Positions 30,553 to 33,329 of a stretch of 33,329 nucleotides of DNA are shown here, in pieces; within the stretch, counting starts at the first letter, position 1, and the number at the start of each line of letters is the position of its first letter. The notes below the pieces were generated by a model. The model saw nothing but the letters and a program-made list of their open reading frames with translations, was not told the DNA's origin and did no database searches. Origin of the DNA: Klebsiella pneumoniae (GTDB lineage Bacteria > Myxococcota_A > UBA796 > SXON01); NCBI GenBank assembly GCA_945867435.1, contig CAMBIK010000013.1, positions 1 to 33,329 on the forward strand. Reading direction: 5' to 3'. The position numbers were made by a program, and so were the translations under genes.

Positions 30553-33329
30553 GGCGTGAGCACCAGGGACTCCGGACGGCCGAAGAGGGAACGTACCCCA
30601 TCTACGAGCTTCGGGGTGGCCTTGACCTGCCAAGCGCGTGACACGCTGAGCTCAGCGATGAAACGACCTGGATCTTCGACCGTGACGCGGGTTCGACAGT
30701 TTCCAGGGTTCTGCGAAAACAGGTCCTTCAATTGGGTCAGAGCCTCTTCCGTGAGCTCAGCAGCGCGCACGCGAACCTCCACCTTGCCCATCAATCGCTC
30801 GCGCATGTCTTCCATCGGTTCGCATCCTTCGAGTCGCAAGGACCGGGGCTTGTCTGGTTGCTGCTCCACCTTGGCCCGCACGGCGAGCGGCTTGGGGCAA
30901 TCGAGCATCGCCGAAAACTTGGCCAGGGTGTCTTTGAACAGCACGGCATCGATGCTGCCGGAGGGGTCCTCGAACGTGACGAAGGCCATCGGGTCCCCCT
31001 TCTTGTTCCGAATCACCCGCTTTCCGGTGATGATCGCGCAAATGGAATGCTCGCGACCTCCCCCGCGCACAAATCCCTGTTCGACCTGCACGGAGGCGAG
31101 GTCGGCGATGGTCTTGTAGCCGAAGGCCTCAATCTCATCCTTGAAGGCGGTAACCGGGTGCCCGGTGAGAAAGAACCCAAGGGCTTCCTTCTCGTTCTTC
31201 ATCCGCTCGCCCACAGTCCATTCGCCCGTGGCGGCCATGCGGAACGCCGGGGCCACCGCGCTGGCGCCCCCGAACAAAGATACCTGGCCAGCCGCTTTCT
31301 GGGCCTGTTCATCACCCGCTGCCGCCATGGCATCTTCCAGAGCGCCGGCCAGCCTGGCGCGGGGCTGCCCGAAGGAGTCCATCGCGCCGCACTTGATCAA
31401 GGATTCCCACACCTTTTTGTTGACTTTGCGGGCATCAACGCGGCGCACGCAATCGATAAAATCACGGAAGGCGCCGCCAGATGTCCTGGCTTCCACCATG
31501 GCTTCCACCGCTCCCTCCCCCACGCCTTTCACGGCGTGCAACCCAAATCGGATGGAACGCCGGTCGTCGCGGGGAACATCGAACCGCCCTACACTCAGGT
31601 TTACATCGGGAGGCAGCATCTGGAGCCCCGAGCGCCGGCAATCGCCCGTGTAGAGGAGCACTTTGTCGGAGTTTCCGGCGTCTATGCTCATCAGCGCGGC
31701 CATGTATTCGGCCCGATGGTTCGCCTTGAGCCAGGCGGTTTGGAAGGAAATGAAGCCATAGGCGGCGGAATGGCTCTTGTTGAAGCCATATTCGGCGAAC
31801 TTGGCCAAAAGGTCGAAGAGGTCGCTGGATTTTTCCTGGTGATGACCGCGCTGCACGGCACCACTCACAAAGCGTTCTTTCTGCCTTCCCATCTCCGCGA
31901 CGTCTTTCTTCCCCATCGCGCGACGAAGCAGGTCGGCTTCGCCGAGGCTGTACCCGGCCAGCACCTGCGCGCACTGCATGACCTGTTCCTGGTACACGAT
32001 GGTGCCGTAGGTGTTCGAGAGGATGCCTTCGAGTTCCGGGAAAGGGTATTCTACCGCCTTCTTCCCATGCTTCCGGTCGATGAAGTCATCCACCATCCCC
32101 GAGCTGAGCGGGCCAGGGCGGTACAGAGCGACAAGCGCCACGAGGTCATCGAGACAATTGGGCTTCAACCTGGTGAGAAGCCCGCGCATCCCATCCGATT
32201 CCACCTGAAAAACTCCCAGCGCATCCCCCCGGATGAGCAGGGCCCATGTGGCCGGATCTTCCTCGGGCAACCTCAGGATGTCGATGCGCTGACCGGTGTT
32301 CCGTTCCACCATCGCAACGGCGTCCCGCACCTGGTCCAGGGTCTTCAGGCCGAGAAAGTCGAACTTGATGAGCCCGATGCTCTCGGCCGACTTCATGTCG
32401 TACTGCACAACCGGGCCCCCTTCTGGACCATCCCGGTACAGGGGGCTCAACTCGACCAGCGGACGATCTGCGATCACGACGCCGGCCGCGTGGACCCCCG
32501 TCTGCCGCACCGCACCCTCGATCGCCTTGGCGAGGGTAATGACGCGGCGCACCTTGGGATCCGTCTCGATCAACGCCCGAAGACGGGGTTCTTCCTTGAC
32601 GGCGTCTTCGATCGTGATGTTGAGGCGTTCGGGAACCAACTTGGTGATGCGGTCGGATTCCTGAAACGACATGTCGCACAAGCGCGCCACATCCTTGAGG
32701 GCGGCTTTGGCCTGGAGCTTTCCGTAGGTGATGATCTGGGAGACCAGCGCAGCACCGTATTTTTCGCGAACGTGTTCGATGACCTCTTCCCGACGATCCT
32801 GGGCAAAGTCGACATCGATGTCGGGCATCGAGACCCGCTCGGGGTTGAGAAATCGCTCGAACAGCAGGGCGAACCGCTCCGGGTCCACGTCGGTGATTCG
32901 CATCGCCCACGCCACCACCGAGCCGGCGGCGGATCCGCGCCCCGGCCCGACGGGAATCTCATGGTCCTTCGCCCAGTTGATGAACTCGGCCACGATAAGA
33001 AGGTAGGCCGGAAAGCCCATCTTGATGATCATGGTGAGCTCGCCTTCGAGGCGCTCCTGGTAGGCCGCGTGCCGGTCCTCCGGAACATAGCGCAACCTCA
33101 GCGCGAGACCCGCACGCCCGTACCACTTGAAGTAGCCGTTAAGCGTGCCGGAATCGGTTGGACGAACCGTCGGAACGGGAAACTCGCGGGCGGGCGGGAA
33201 GGCCTCCGTGAAAAATCGCCAGTTTGCGTCGGTCTCCCCGTCCTTGTCGGGCGGCACGCTGGCTGGAAAATAGTAGTTGCCGGTGGGGAACGTGTAGTGG
33301 CACGCCTCGGCGAGCGTGACGGTTCGGTC
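30549..33329 (-). CDS. dnaE: DNA polymerase III subunit alpha (DnaE), N-terminal part missing
   Basis: Catalytic subunit of the replicative DNA polymerase. The frame stays open to the right edge (926 codons visible; 24 more than the ORF track, which begins at an internal GTG), so the PHP domain lies outside the window. Visible in order: the GPGRGSAAGSVVAWAMRIT motif, the catalytic aspartates in MPDIDVDF, the third in LIKFDFLGL, the fingers region, the PGPLSSGMVDDFI and YGTIVYQEQVMQ motifs, a helix-hairpin-helix region (HAVKGVGEGAVEAM) and the OB fold near the C-terminus. Its stop overlaps the next gene by four bases. Confidence 0.96.
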   Translation of the reverse strand, partial: DRTVTLAEACHYTFPTGNYYFPASVPPDKDGETDANWRFFTEAFPPAREFPVPTVRPTDSGTLNGYFKWYGRAGLALRLRYVPEDRHAAYQERLEGELTMIIKMGFPAYLLIVAEFINWAKDHEIPVGPGRGSAAGSVVAWAMRITDVDPERFALLFERFLNPERVSMPDIDVDFAQDRREEVIEHVREKYGAALVSQIITYGKLQAKAALKDVARLCDMSFQESDRITKLVPERLNITIEDAVKEEPRLRALIETDPKVRRVITLAKAIEGAVRQTGVHAAGVVIADRPLVELSPLYRDGPEGGPVVQYDMKSAESIGLIKFDFLGLKTLDQVRDAVAMVERNTGQRIDILRLPEEDPATWALLIRGDALGVFQVESDGMRGLLTRLKPNCLDDLVALVALYRPGPLSSGMVDDFIDRKHGKKAVEYPFPELEGILSNTYGTIVYQEQVMQCAQVLAGYSLGEADLLRRAMGKKDVAEMGRQKERFVSGAVQRGHHQEKSSDLFDLLAKFAEYGFNKSHSAAYGFISFQTAWLKANHRAEYMAALMSIDAGNSDKVLLYTGDCRRSGLQMLPPDVNLSVGRFDVPRDDRRSIRFGLHAVKGVGEGAVEAMVEARTSGGAFRDFIDCVRRVDARKVNKKVWESLIKCGAMDSFGQPRARLAGALEDAMAAAGDEQAQKAAGQVSLFGGASAVAPAFRMAATGEWTVGERMKNEKEALGFFLTGHPVTAFKDEIEAFGYKTIADLASVQVEQGFVRGGGREHSICAIITGKRVIRNKKGDPMAFVTFEDPSGSIDAVLFKDTLAKFSAMLDCPKPLAVRAKVEQQPDKPRSLRLEGCEPMEDMRERLMGKVEVRVRAAELTEEALTQLKDLFSQNPGNCRTRVTVEDPGRFIAELSVSRAWQVKATPKLVDGVRSLFGRPESLVLTP

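Overview
The window looks like a high-GC Gram-negative chromosome segment from a member of the Myxococcota or a close deltaproteobacterial relative. I infer this from MYXO-CTERM-like C-terminal tails on two secreted proteases, Asp/Thr/Gly-rich linkers in exported proteins, several lipoproteins, MopE-type metal-binding repeats, and an Mla-type lipid transport operon that implies an outer membrane. No species can be named from the sequence alone.

Region 1 (1-7659, minus strand) is a respiratory complex I operon in the order nuoA-B-C-D-H-I-J-K-L-M. nuoM runs off the left edge. Almost every junction is a 1- to 10-base overlap, mostly ATGA. The NADH-dehydrogenase module genes nuoE, nuoF and nuoG are not in the usual place between nuoD and nuoH. 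Region 2 (7730-9815, minus) holds a SlyD-type prolyl isomerase with a His-rich tail and a SelO-type protein adenylyltransferase.

Region 3 (9884-23397) is an export-rich accessory block. It carries an FG-GAP repeat lipoprotein (+), a secreted HEWGH metallopeptidase with a MYXO-CTERM-like anchor (-), a MopE-repeat lipoprotein (+), a lysyl-oxidase-like lipoprotein (+), a 1014-residue protein with two radical SAM domains (+), a YciB-like membrane protein (+), a decayed gene remnant, and a subtilisin-like protease with a C-terminal anchor (+). The lysyl-oxidase-like gene, the tandem radical SAM gene and the membrane protein gene are joined by 4-base GTGA and TTGA overlaps, so they form one translationally coupled unit. 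This is the best candidate here for an undescribed system. An 81-bp direct repeat covering the promoter and first codons of the lysyl-oxidase-like gene also occurs upstream of the MopE-like gene, where it ends in a 17-codon remnant.

Region 4 (23401-24573, minus) encodes a YycJ-type metallo-beta-lactamase-fold hydrolase and a small exported SH3-like protein. Region 5 (24650-27972, plus) is an Mla/Mce-type lipid transporter operon with two different MlaE-like permeases, an ATPase and an MCE-domain protein; a 21-bp imperfect inverted repeat lies between the permease genes. Region 6 (28129-33329, minus) is dnaE (5' end outside the window) followed by three overlapping or close genes: an exported LPP20/FlgP-like protein, a zinc-ribbon membrane protein and an M50-type intramembrane protease with its own zinc ribbon.

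I saw no tRNA, rRNA, CRISPR array, transposase or integrase. Family names rest on motif recognition from the given translations; no database search was run.
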